DNA from: Phoebastria nigripes
Taxonomy: Eukaryota > Chordata > Aves > Procellariiformes > Diomedeidae
NCBI GenBank assembly: GCA_035582835.1
Contig: JAYKAV010003143.1
Location: 249,420 to 313,419 of the forward strand
Reading direction: 5' to 3'
DNA: 64,000 bases
The notes under the pieces were generated by a model. The model was not told the DNA's origin, searched no databases, and was given only the letters and a program-made list of their open reading frames with translations. A program made the position numbers and the translations under genes. Positions 50,586 through 63,200 of the stretch are shown here, piece after piece. Every line of letters begins with the position of its first letter. Position 1 is the stretch's first letter.

Positions 50586-52104
50586 AACATTTCGGGGGGG
50601 TGGGGAAACTGGGGATTTGCAGACAGGTAAGAAGCAGACTTGGTTTCTTTCAATACCTGCTCTTTCTCCTGCATTTAGATATATGACTTACATCCCTGCA
50701 GCCAGAAGGAGACTGTTCATGTGAGGATTCCCCAAGGTACAGGACATTTTTTTAGTTTAGTGACAAACATTTTTGCAAAATTGTTCTCTTTTCTCAGAGG
50801 GTAAAAGGTCAGGGATTACTTTGACTGCTGCATTAGACCCTTATGGTTACATTTTCAAAGCTATGCTTGTGTTGGAAACACAAATCCTGTTATTGTTACA
50901 GGATTAGTGCACATAACTTTCCAAATGCTGCTTTGAAAATGGAGCCAAGAAATATTATTTGTGTGTACTTTCTGGAATTAATGTAGGCTGTGATTATTGG
51001 CCAGTCTTACAACAGCACTGTTACATACACATCTTTTGATGTACTATCTATAGACATTCATTCAGACCTGTCTGGATTTCTTTAGTAGTTGGACATTTAT
51101 TAAAAAAAAGGAATGATAAGACATCAGTTTCAACCTGCCTCTTCCTTTGCCACAGATTAGTACAATTTGTCTTGACTCTGCTAACATTTTTTCTTGCCTT
51201 TTTTTCAATTGTCTCTTAGGAATAAAGAAAAAAAAACCCTCTTAAAATTAATAACGTAATCTTTGTTTCACTTAGTTCCACTAGAAACTTCAAACCTGCG
51301 CTGCAGTGATGAAATCAACCTGGTGCTGGCATTGCCAATTCCCCAGTTTCTCAAGCCTGATTAAACTTTTTCTCCTGTTCTGAATTAAAACAGGTTTAGA
51401 ATCTTATTACATTGTACAATTGCCTCAGGTGAGAACTAGTTTTCTCTTTCTGTTACTGTACAGCATCTATTGCAAAAAGTGTTAATTTATAACTATAAAT
51501 GCTTAAAATTGTCCTCTGCTGGTATATCAACTTTTAAACATGAATGGGCCTTCTAACCATTGTTTTAACCACTAAAATCATTAATAACCGTCTTGACAAG
51601 GAAATACAGGAAAAGAAAAGAATGCGTCTTGTAATGGAGAGAACATCTAGTTTCTGTACCTTGATTACACTGAGGCATGACATACATTGCCTATCCAGCA
51701 CTACCAAATCTAAAGCAGTTCCAGACATGCCCAGTGACATATCACTAGGCACCTGGCACAGTTTGAGAAAGCTAGAAAGCCTAGAATTTGGGTACCACAT
51801 AAGTAGGCATTTTCAGGATTATAATTTTGGCCTTAAGTGCCTAATTTTGCATTTGGCGTACTACAGGCTTATATACTTAACTTTATTTGATTTTTATTCC
51901 TGACATTGTCATCATCTTTTTTTCTGTTTATACAATAAAGTAGGAAGCTAGCTGCTGTTGGCTTCCTGTGTATCAGCAGGGTGAGAGGGCCTCATCAGGA
52001 GAGTAATTCAGTTACCTGTGATGAATTCTTCCTCTGAATTGCCCTCTGGGTGGTAGAAACATTTTTTTCCCAACAATGATGGAGGATCCTAGGAAGGCTA
52101 ATCA

Positions 52105-52143
52105 CCTAACACAGGCACTTGCCTTGGAGTGCCTTGAATTAGG
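52105..52143. other. Short hairpin with internal loop
   Basis: AGGCACT (52113-52119) pairs with AGTGCCT (52128-52134) around an 8-base loop. CCTAA (52105-52109) pairs with TTAGG (52139-52143) outside a 3/4-base internal loop. That makes 12 bp in all. It could be chance or part of an old inverted repeat. Confidence 0.4.
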
Positions 52144-52939
52144 CTGTGTGAAAAGCACCCAAAGTTACAAAATAACACCTCCCTTGCATGGGTAACCCAG
52201 CAACGTCCGGTTTTTATAAAAGCAAGTAAATTATGGTAGTCGTCTTCTCTGATATTGTCATGCTCACATCTTATACAGAGCTGACATGCAGTCGATATAA
52301 AACACCATTTATCCCACAAGCCACATTTCAACTATTTCAAGACTAAATCTATCACTGACCTTAGCTTTCATCTTCCTCTTTTGTCAAAATTTCCTAGGAT
52401 TATAAGAAATATAATCCAACTAGAAAGAACAGAGATTATTTCTTCAGTAAGTAATGATAATTTCTCTTGTGTTGGTGTGGTATGAATACAGACAGCATCC
52501 AAAAGTCTTACAGCCACTGGTGTAATAAAGTTCTTTTTTGGTGTGATTAAACATCAAATAGTTTTAAAGAACCCATTTATAAAATTTGAATATCAAATGC
52601 TCATTTCACTGCTGAAAATCTTGTATTATGTTCAGACAGCTGATCTATAAATCCTCCCAATCCTTAAACTGCACTGGCCAAAGTACTATCATTCATTAGA
52701 TAAGGGTAGTAACTACCTCATTTAAAACGAATCCTAGTAGATGACAGGTGGTGGAGGGAATATTTTCTAGTGTGACATAAGCCAGAAATACAGTTACCTA
52801 AAGGAAATAGCATTGAGGGGTAGTAGATATTAAACAGGGAAAATGCCTGCATGATGATGACTGTGAAGGAGGCCATTCAGAGCTTCTACACAGGCAATAT
52901 TTCTTACACAGTCTTGGCTACCATCCAAGACTATATACT

Positions 52940-52970
52940 CACACACACATATATATATATGTATAAAAAA
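52940..52970. repeat. (CA)n(TA)n microsatellite
   Basis: CACACACACATATATATATATG followed by an AT-rich stretch. Confidence 0.9.
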
Positions 52971-55360
52971 TATACAGTCCATCCTGGTATATAATTTAAA
53001 ACGTAAATTACAAATCCTTACATATATTAATCCAACAGTTGTGGGCTACTTACTATGGAAGCCCACTGTTATATGTTACAGGGAACAATATTATTTTACT
53101 GTATTGTTTAAATACATTTGGTCTTGTGATGTATAGAAAACTGATGGTGTAAATCTGGATCTTATGTCTCATTTGGCAAGAAGTAAGACATTTCTAAGGG
53201 TTTTAATCCTCTGAGGACAAAGTAATAATTCAGTTCCAATTCTTGCAAGTTATACGCATGCCTAAGTTCTTGCACATGATATAAAAAAGTCAATGGTAAT
53301 GTTCACATGACTAGATTTTAGGCATATCCATAAAGCTGGAAGAACTACGGCCTTAGTATGTACATGGATAGAAGTAGTTTTACAACAAAGTGGAGAAGAA
53401 GGGTCTGTAACAACTAGACATGTTCTCCACAGAACCTGGAATAAAATCAAGGACCTTAAATTGAACAGATGCTTCAAAGTGATACTGAAGTATAAATAAT
53501 AATAGTCTTCGGGATTGCTTCAGTCTGGTATTTAATTGTTTAAGGTTTCACTTTCTCTATGTTTGCAGTTGATTTTCACCTAAAAAAAAGCAGAACTAAA
53601 AGAGCAAACTCACTATATATTTTTTAGGTAAGTAAAACCGTTTGGAGATGAAATAGGTGTTTAGAAATTACTGTTTCTTTTTTAGCTCTAGTGCGTAACA
53701 GAACAAGTTTGCAACAACTTATGGATATACATAAATACATTCTGTCTGCCTACCTGTATAAATGCCATGATCAACACATGGATCTGTAGGGATGGAATGC
53801 CAGTGTGTTTTGCAGCCAAGCCATGCATCTGTACAGCCTGGCCTAACAAAGGGCTCTTTCAAGTGTGTGACAGCAATCATAGATAAGGTTTCTAGAAGGG
53901 AATGGGCTCAGATGTATTGGAACAGTTTTGCTCTCAGCAAGGTGGAACCACCCTCTCTAGGCAGTTATTATGGAGTATACCAGTGCTACATAAAGGAGAG
54001 CCTGTGCAGGGTATGCAAAGGCCTACCTGCACGTGATCAATCACACTTTTGAGAGCAACTTACTTTACAACAGCAAGTTGGAGGGAGTGGAGAAGGGCAA
54101 AGGACAATATATTTCTGTAGAGCAAAAAGTGAAGTCTTCAGACTTTCTTAAGTAAAAGCTTGAAGGTTATTTTTTTCCTTCATTTAAAAAAAAAAAAAGT
54201 TCAACCAGACTTAAATAATACAAAGCAAAAAAGCAAAACCACAGGACTGAATACGGGAAAATGAGAGCTACTTCTATCACCCTAACCTAAAGCAACTTGA
54301 GCGGTGTGACATGTTCTTTCAGTGCATGGCTAAGGAAGGAATAAAAAGCTTAGTTCAAATTCAGTCTGGAAACAAGAGGAAAATGCTTTCAGTTACATTT
54401 TGGTGTTGTCCAGAACAGTTCACTTGGCATTCAGAATGCATCCACAATTTTTAAGATACGGGGTACCTCCCGTCAATTGTTCAGATGCATTTCAGCCCAG
54501 AGTGCAGCAATAAGGTCAAGAGAAGTTTAGAATTTATTACAGAGAAAAGATTGCTGCTGTGGGACCTCTTTGGCATCAAGCCCNGGAGAGGAGAAAGCAG
54601 CCCCCCATAACTGCTGGTCTACACAATCTCCATTGTTCTCTCAGGTTTCACAGCTGCAAAGGTTGTTTCCTCTTCCAGAAAGCAAGAGCTCTCCTCCCTG
54701 CAAAGCTGCACAGCAGCTCCATGACAGGAAGGATTTTTCTCTTTCTGTCTCATTTGGGGGGAGGGATGTGCTGAACTTGTATGCTCTTCACTGCTTATAT
54801 CGCCCTGCCCCAGAACCAATTAACTTGGCCTGAATAGCCCAGTGGGTCTCAGGTGGCTGGGACTTGATAAGGCATTTCCTCTCTGTGTCCTAGTCTTGAT
54901 AAAAATTACTTGAAGGATACACCTTCTAAATTATTTAATCTTTTTTTATTTAATCAAAAAACAACTTTTGCGTTATATATAAGAGTTTGAAGATAGGCCA
55001 AGAACATATGAATTAAATATTTTAAAGCCCTGTTTAACTGATTAACTGTGTTTCTCAGAGACACTCTTGCTAGTTCCTATCTAAGAGGATCCTTCACCTA
55101 ACAGTTTCTTTTAATGGAGGGAGCTTAGGCTAAACCTGTTTCCCAAACTTTTTAGTAACTTGATCCCTTTCTACACTGGAATTCCCCCAAGCCTCCTAGC
55201 AGGAATCACGCGCAATTCCCAGATGATGACAGTCGGAAGGCAGGCTATTTGTGGCATAAGGAAACTACAGTTTGAACAAATCTCTGGGCTTTAAAAAGGG
55301 ATATATCCATGCTATAAAATGGGAGCTGTAGACCTGGTATCCTAACACCCTACTGTGGCG

Positions 55361-55376
55361 TAGTGCCATCTCGCGG
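55361..55376 (-). promoter_or_regulatory. CTCF-like binding motif
   Basis: On the minus strand the site reads CCGCGAGATGGCACTA. The CTCF core consensus is CCASYAGRKGGCRSYR, so 14 of 16 positions fit. The two exceptions (CCG for CCA, and G for Y) give the CCGCG form that is also known for CTCF. It stands out because it holds two CpGs in a CpG-poor region. CTCF is the zinc-finger protein that anchors chromatin loops. Occupancy cannot be seen from sequence. Confidence 0.5.
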
Positions 55377-55379
55377 ACA

Positions 55380-56887
55380 CCAGCGGTTTCTAGCAGAAAG
55401 CAGAGGAGGCAAGGAAGGTGGAAAGGAAGACGGAGAGAGAATAGGTCGTTTCAGAAAAGAAACTAAACACCCTTTCATCTGCTATGTTCCTGATGTAGTA
55501 GAGCATTCAAAGCAACTTATAGGCATCTGATTACTTAATTACCATTGCATATGTTTATCTTTGAGTGCCTTCACGGTCTTTTCAGGCAACATATATGTGA
55601 AATCTGTGTGTGACCGCTCCAGAAAGCCCAAACATAAAACCTGTGAAGATTTGGCCCAAAATCTGAAGTTTAATAATGAGTACCTCTAAGTAACAAAGGC
55701 AGTAAAAAAAAATTACTAAAATAAAAGAGATCTAAGAGGTTAATATAGTCCTTCCATATAATTACTATTGTGTATTAATATTTGTGCAACATTTTTCATA
55801 TTTAATGCAGTTAAAAATAATTAATTTACCCACAAAACATCTCTGTGATCTAGGTACCAGAAAAACCTAGGAAAAAAATATTTCTTTTACTTCACAAATT
55901 TGGTGGTCTGAGAAAGACAACGTGTCATTGGTTTTTTTCTGATGGTTTCATATTATTTCCAAACGATCCTATTCCACTCTAAAGGGAAGTGAAACAAGTT
56001 TGATTTATAATGATTTAAAATCACAGACTTTCACTGGAAAGCTAATCTGTCATGCTTCTGAATTCCCACTTTTGCTGTGCATAAGCATTATTTTGTCAGT
56101 CCAGTAAGCTTTTAGTTACTATACTTCCCAAAATAAATGCATCACTAATCAGCAACAACATCCAGTCGAATCTAACCTTTTGCAATAAAGTAATAAAAAA
56201 AGTATTATCCAGATTAAGAACCACTTTGTTTTCCTAGGCAGATCACAATCTCCTTCACTGCTTTGGTTAAATTTTTTTCTGACATGACTGGAAACTCTTT
56301 TGCTAAAGGAAATGTATCTGCCTTTATTAGATTAGGATTTGGCAGCAAACTCTGAAATATTATCGTCTGTCATATCAGATGACACCAGGGCTTAAAACTT
56401 TTCACATTCCTTTAGTTACACATTCTAGTAGAGCTCTGCACAAATTCTCACATCTGAATTTTAAAAGAGCCTCATTTTTGCTTTCTGCCTGATGCTGAAT
56501 GAGCACAAAGAACTCTCGCATTTTATTTTGTTGGAAAAACTCAGTTGTTTTTAGAGTGGAAAAAATTAACTTTGCTCACTTGCATCATGGATGTATGTGT
56601 TGCAATAAAATTCACTTTCTTGAGAAAAGGGGCCCACACTCCCCATAAAATGCAGGAAATTTAGGCATTCAAACCAGCAAATTTAATGGACTGACTACCT
56701 AGGCTACCAGTAAAAGATGCCAAAAGAAAGGAGAGGATCTAATATTTGCCACCCATAAGCAGTTAGGGGCCTACTCTTATTTGGGATTCTCAGCTACTTG
56801 CTCTCTTCTAGAGCCAGTGTCTATGTCCCATCAGTCCCTTCTCATAAAAAATAAGACAGAGGATTCACTGTGTTTCCCAATTTGCAA
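55380..56887. other. Non-coding AT-rich sequence
   Basis: No gene or recognised transposon is seen. TTTAGGCATTCAAA near 56670 and GGGGCCTACTC near 56765 are weak echoes of GCCTAA-type old repeats and are not enough to annotate. Confidence 0.5.
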
Positions 56888-56958
56888 TATTGAGTAACTT
56901 AATGGTTAAAGCATTTGCTTTTGTAGGGGAAGGTGCATGTTTGAATTCCTCCTCTGGA
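56888..56958 (+). repeat. Decayed tRNA-like sequence (probable tRNA-derived SINE head)
   Basis: TAACTTAATGG (56895-56905) matches the tRNA D-arm/A-box pattern TAGCTCAGTGG with mostly transition changes. GTTTGAATTCC (56939-56949) matches the B box GGTTCGAATCC. The start-to-start spacing of 44 equals that of a real tRNA. D-stem pairs 11-24 and 12-23 hold, and C13-G22 has become T-A, which keeps pairing. The acceptor ends pair at 4 of 7 positions plus one wobble. The T stem is largely lost, so this is not a working tRNA gene. It is best read as the head of an old tRNA-derived repeat. Confidence 0.45.
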
Positions 56959-57071
56959 TAAACTGAAGCCTTGATTTTTGTTCTTCCATGACTGATGTGA
57001 GTTACCTGCTTTTCAGGATACACGATCAATACTGTTTTCTCCTCTCCCTCTGGCTCCAAACTAGAGAACAA

Positions 57072-57113
57072 GAAATTCAAATCCTCTGCTCTAGGAAAGA
57101 GCTCTGACTACTG
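57072..57113 (-). repeat. Second decayed tRNA-like sequence, inverted
   Basis: On the minus strand CAGTAGTCAGAGC (57101-57113) matches the tRNA D-arm CAGTGGTTAGAGC at 11 of 13 bases, both changes being transitions. GGATTTGAATTTC (57072-57084) resembles the B box. The distance between the boxes is about nine bases too short for an intact tRNA. It faces the + strand copy at 56888, so the two form an inverted pair about 110 bases apart. Confidence 0.35.
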
Positions 57114-57119
57114 TATGTT

Positions 57120-57137
57120 GGGGGGGGGGGAGGGGGG
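57120..57137. repeat. G-run (G11 A G6)
   Basis: A near-continuous G tract seven bases from the inverted tRNA-like element. It has quadruplex-forming potential on the + strand. Confidence 0.95.
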
Positions 57138-57204
57138 CCACACAGAAAAACTACATGTCTTGTTCCTACCTGTCTTCTGCATAGATGGATCAAGACCAAG
57201 TTGC

Positions 57205-57256
57205 AAAAAAAAAAAAAAAAAAAACAACCCACCAAAAAACCAAAACACAAACCCAC
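57205..57256. repeat. Poly-A (A20) and A/C-rich tract
   Basis: Twenty A at 57205-57224 are followed by CAACCCACC and further A/C-rich sequence. Confidence 0.95.
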
Positions 57257-60200
57257 AGCACTTCATGTAACATTTCCAAGATTCCTTAATCTACCAATAT
57301 AGTTTAATTTCAAGCTGGTTTTGTGGGCATTCTTTATAAATAAACTAAGTTCTTTAATTTCTGACAAAAATACAGACTTGAGAAGGTTTTTTTCTCTTTT
57401 TTAAAATGGAAAGACTCGTTTGTCAGACACAGTAAGATTTTAAAATGCTACTCCAATCTTAGAATATACAGCTAACATTGACAGAATGTTTTATGATGTG
57501 ATCTCTCTCTCCTACTTCCAGCTAAGATTAATAAAGTCCTCACCTCCCCTTTGGCCTCCAGATCTTATTCCAGCAGGAAATCACACCTTAAAGTAAGTGA
57601 TCCTGCCAGATACTTCATAGATTCTCATTAACAGTGAAAGTGGCAGGCATGTTCCATCACAGATCTTCCAAACACGTTGAAGTGAAACAGGAAAAAAAAA
57701 TAGGTGTGTTCATCTACACATGTAAGTATCGTCTGTTGTTATAATTAGTATCCTTTATTTCTAGACAATACACATGTAAGAATTTGGTTTACCCTGAAGT
57801 TTTTAGGAGTTTCTTTTTGTATGCTTATTCCTGTATTACTGCAGCCAAATAACTTAAATGATTTCATTAAGACCTGTATTTTAAAATATCATCCTAATAT
57901 ATATGATGAAATACTTTACACAGATAAATTTCTGAGCATTATTACGCTGTACAGTACACTGTACAATGCATTTCTCTGAAATGCACCTACTTCCAGAAAT
58001 ATTAACATAATTAACATAATGTTTCTAAAAAGCAATCTAGTGGGGGAAAAAAAAAACCAAGTAGAGTAAAACAGAAAAATTTTACCAGAGATGAGCCAAA
58101 GTGCTTGTGGGACTCTGTTAACCAGTTCTCGTCTATTCAGGCTGGGCCCAGTGATGGGACTGTATTCAATGCCATGTGTGACTGTCAATTTTAAGCACGG
58201 TATGACAATGCAGCCACGTGTTCAATCAACTTTTTGCATTACTCTGGAAAGTGATATCAAATCGGTATTTTGTAGGCCTTTTCTCCTTTTTCAAACAGTG
58301 ACATTTCCAGGACATAACTGATTTGTTGTTCTATACTGTGAGTTACTATTCTAGATTTCCAAGGGGAAAGGACTGGTATTTTTGCCTTCAAGATTGATCT
58401 AAGAAAACACCTGCATTTAGAATAAGGAATTTTATAGAGCTATGAGATATTGTCCAGGGTACAAGTGGAAATACTAAGAGTTATATCCCATCTGAGGCTG
58501 AAATTAATATATTTTAAATTTCTTTTTCGCTCTTGCACACATGGAATATGTTTAATATAATTCTCAATGCCTGTAGACTTCTTTAAAGCCTAACTGAGAT
58601 AAATTTACTGTCAGAAGAAGGAACTGTGTATTCACAGAGGAGTAATTACTTTTAGTCTTATTCCACAGTCTAGCCTGAAACCTAGTGAGCATTTTTGTTG
58701 CCACCACAGAGAATCTAACATGAAGAAAACGCCTCTAATTGTAATCCCATAACCTCTAACTTACTTACTTTTAACTTAACTCTGTTATTATGATTACACT
58801 ATAAAAAGAACTGCTGGAAGATCAATTGTGAATGGCACCAGAAAAATAAACTTCTTTTATTTCTCTTCACTTCATACACTATAGCAACATAGATGAGGTT
58901 TGATCAACTAGCCAAGTTCAGCAGAAGATGTGGGTATCTGATACACTATCAACCAACACCGTCTAGCATGTTTCCTCAAGCCAAATTTAGTACTAAGTAG
59001 CAGTGTCCAACATAATGGTTCAGTCCTGCTCCCATGACAGGACTTTTGTCAGGCAAATGCACCTGAGGTCCAAGAGGCTGGCTAGAGTCTTTTAGGTTCC
59101 AACACAACAGAGCCACATAGCCAGTCCTACACTTCCATTCGCACCTAGAAATCACAGCTGAGCCATAGTGCATCTCATTTTTGCCAGGGCAACATATTTT
59201 AGTAACAGTATTACAAAATATTCTGTAGTTTTACAGAGCTTTACAAAGGATAGAGAAGGATGGTGGTGCAGAATAATCACGTCCTCCTAATGGTAGTTGT
59301 CCTTATCTAATTTTTCAGATTTGAGATAAGAACATGTTATGGGATTCTGATAGATTTTTGGGTTATTTAAAATAAATATTCTCAGATAAGACACACCTTG
59401 CATTTAGCAATGTTACAAAGGTAATTCTGCCTAGAGGTCTTCACTGNTTTATAGATTCCACCCACACTTAAATGTCAGATGTTCTTCTGACTAGCTTTTG
59501 ATCCAGGCAGATACTGCCTTTTTGGTCTAGACCTTTAACCTCTGAAACAAATTATGCTGTTTACATGCTTAAAGCTCCTTCAGACTAACTGAAGTAAATA
59601 TGCAACATCCTTCAACATGATCACAAAAGATTTCTTATGATTACTATGCTGCACAATGTGAAAAATAGGTATTTCTATAGAAACAAGGTTATTATTTGCT
59701 GTGACTGAGTTTAAGCCTGATAGCTTTGGCTAATACACAGGGCATGCTGTTATTTTGTCTTTTTCATTCAGACCAGAACTCTTCCTCCTCTGGGTCAGAA
59801 GCAAATACAGTTGGGCACTGTCACTCTGATTCTGCCTACAGGTTTCGGAGTAATCTGCAGTGCAATTTGCAAAATATACCATTTTTTATTACTGCAGCCT
59901 ATGGATTATTTTTCAGGAACAATTTAGTTCAGTTTCTTTTTTTCTGAATGTCATTGACTGAGGTTATTCCTCCTTTGTTACTACTGATTGTCATTGTATG
60001 GAAATCTTAAGATTCTTAGTCTTAAAAATTTTCTGTTGCATTGCCGTGAAAATAGAACATGCTGTTCTTTAGTGTATAATTTATATTCAGCATCTTCCTA
60101 ACTTGCCTGCTTAAATCTGTACTGTACTAGCATGTTTCCTGTTTTTATACTTCAATTTGTATACCAACAGCATTATAAAGCCCAAGATTGTTCTACGTAA

Positions 60201-63200
60201 TACCCAATTACAACAGCATTACAGCCAGGAAATGAAGTAAATTATATTGAATAAGCTCAGAATTCCTGTTTGAGCTACATCCATGAAACACAATTGTATG
60301 CTTCCATCTGTGGCAATGATAGAATAAGACATCTTGTAAATGTTTACAGTTATCATTTTAGTGTCTAAGTTTGATTTCTCTATTAAATACCATTGGCTTT
60401 CTCTTGCTATTTATAAAGGAGCCCTGCTTCACAGAGAATAGAAAAACAGCAAAACCAAGTGGGACACTAAATTCATCTCAGGGTTCTGCTGACATCAGAA
60501 ACCACTCAAGCTTTGCTCGACAGACTCTTCATGTATTTATAACCCTGTAGTTTACAGTTTCCTTCCATTTACTCTATACATGGGTGACCTGCCGGACGTA
60601 TGCATGTCAGCCAATATGGATCCCTTATATGCCGACAGTGAGCTGTCTGATGTTAGGATCCAGACTCCAATCAGGTTTGTCCTGGACAAAAACATTTATC
60701 ATGTAGCAAAAACTATAGGAGCTGCCTGCTAAATACTACCCATAAAACCAAAACTATTGGAAAGTAAGGCTGACAAGATAAAAGTAACTTAAGAGTCACT
60801 TTAGAGATGAGAGGAACATTTGGGTTTTGCACAAACAGTGCTGGTTTTCTTTACTAATATATTTCTTTGTTAATAGATTTCTGCTGAGCCCCAAGGCAGA
60901 ACTTTTTGGGCCACGTACTCAGCCTTTCCTCAAAGCCAGGTGAAGGAATCATTTAATGAGACATGCTGCACAGCTGCTACCCGCTCAGGTGATCTTAAGT
61001 AATGTTATGACAGTGGTTACAGTAGCCTTGTTCTCCTCCCAGTGACTCCATGGAAGTCCTTTCTACTCTTTTTTTCATTATTCTGAGTAGTTTCTGCCTT
61101 TTTTGAAAGCCATTACCAGCAAGCACAAGTTTAAGTAATGAGACTACTAAAGGTCAATGCATTGGTCCTAACAGCTTTTTGGTAGCACACAGAACATGAG
61201 GCAAGACACAGCACTGTGTGACTACAGTGAAATTCATACCTTGGGTTCTTTGGCTAAGCAGAGCGATCTGATTAGCCAGGGATGTTTCTGGCATGCATGT
61301 TTGTATAAGCATGCTCCATCAGCATTATATCTCAGTGGTAAAAATCTTCCCTCACTTACATACAAGAATAATTTTCTAATCTTATCCATAAAATAGTACA
61401 GTATTATTCATGTTGAATAAAAGGTTGTTCTTAAATGGGCTTGACAGAACAGTTTCCATCACCTCTTTGAAGGTAAGCTAGGGCTTACAGCAGGAATAAA
61501 TCAAATGCCACTGGATCATTTTGTACTTTGTTAGGAATAAGATTTTTCTAGTTTGTTCATTACATTAAAACACTGCTTAGTTAAAATAATCCCACTCCCT
61601 TTTAATTGCAGTCAGCCCTCCTGCTTCAAAGCTAGCTTAATTGCTTTGGATCTTCTAGTTGTATCTAGGTGTCTCTTTGAAAGGCACAAAGTTACCCACA
61701 GAAAATGAAGACTAAAGCGGTAAGGTGTAGATGGCATCTGGATGCCAAAATTCCAAAATTCAGGTTCTGTAAATACTGTCCCAACAAAGGAACTACCGGG
61801 GCTAATCTTCTTTCTTTTTTGTAAGTTGTGGTTTCTGTGCTGTGAAGAATGAAGTAGCGTTCACTGTAAGTGGGAGTTGGAATGACTGAGCCTACGTCAA
61901 TCTTGATGCGTGCCCTGAAGCAAGTCATTGCTCTCTCTGCCACACTTCCTTCAATGTAAAATCAGCGTATTGTAGTACCTTCCTCAGAGCAGGGATGGAA
62001 AAAAAACCAGTAATGTAAACATGTAAAAAAATTTGCGATCCTTAACTATACACTTCTAAAATGAGAAGGGTGATGGGACTGGCACCCTTTTGTATACTGA
62101 TTTTTTTACTACAGTAAAATTAAGAAACTGTCAGAGAAATTACCAGAACATGAAGATTATTTGTTGTTTAATCGTTCACTAAACATTTGTCAGTTAGCAG
62201 TTTCTAGATGCAGGTTTATGGGTGAGTGAACAGCTCTTAGGACTGGGTGCCCAAAAGTCCTCCAGCTTTGTCAAGAGATTAATTCAAGGGGAGACCAGGA
62301 GCCTACACCACCAGCTGCAGGACTGTATGCAGGCCAACAGGAGCAAGCACACCACTCGGTACTGCCTCCAAACTGAAATAATTAAGAACCAGTTTATGAC
62401 TCATCTATGATATGCTGTCTCTTCAGTCTGTGCTTCGTTCATAAACAGATGGACTGTAAATATTCATGAAACAAATTTTTCAAAACCAACTTGTAACCTC
62501 ATAACCAAACACTAACTGGATAAACCTCTGTGAAAATATAATTGAAACAGATCTCTGGATGTAAGTGTAAGAAATATAGAACATAACATCATAAACCCTG
62601 ACTAGACATTTTTAGAATGATTATAGAATTTGAAAGACACTATTAAATGACATAAAGGCACTAAATTAACCAGTTTTTGCAATGACATTTGACAATCCTT
62701 ACTAAATTGTGCTCTGTTGTGCACAGGAGAAGATTTAAAAGATTAGGAGTGCTTGGTTTAGAAAAAGATGAAAGAAAATCTGGCCTGAGAAATATAGATG
62801 GCATATTTTTACATTTATTTTTATTCATAAGGCAAGAACAAATGGACATTCATAATTATGACAGACTAACATATGCCTGTAATGTTTGTGTTGAGCTGTA
62901 CACTCAAAAATTCAATTCTGTGACCATTATTTTGTCTGAAAAGCTTCTAATTTTGTTTCTTCCTTCCTTCTGCATTTTTCCACTTTGAAGTAAATACACA
63001 TTGAATGGTAAAGTCTTTCCATTCAGCAAGANCACTATTAATGAGAAATGTGCCAAAAAATGGCAATATTCATTCAGTTGGGTTCACTCTAGAAAAATAG
63101 GCTGCCTGCAACACCAGAAAACTGTTTCTCCTTGTTTGCATTTGTTGTGAAAGGGCAGAGTTGAGGTAGGCAATGGATCTCATGACTTCTGGAACTGCCA

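Larger units (their letters stand above)
50586..55360. other. Non-coding AT-rich sequence
   Basis: No gene is supported. The longest frame (51544-51903 +, 119 codons) has no domain and overlaps sequence with GCCTAA-type words (51748-51845) that may be another decayed old repeat. A13 lies at 54186-54198. The stretch 54550-54900 is somewhat GC-richer but has no convincing exon. Confidence 0.5.

Noticed and set aside
51544..51903. 119-codon + strand frame, the longest outside CR1
   Set aside because: No domain, no splice context, and it overlaps GCCTAA-type words of a possible old repeat.
52852..52935. C/D-box snoRNA starting at TGATGATGA
   Set aside because: No D box (CTGA) at the expected distance and no terminal stem.
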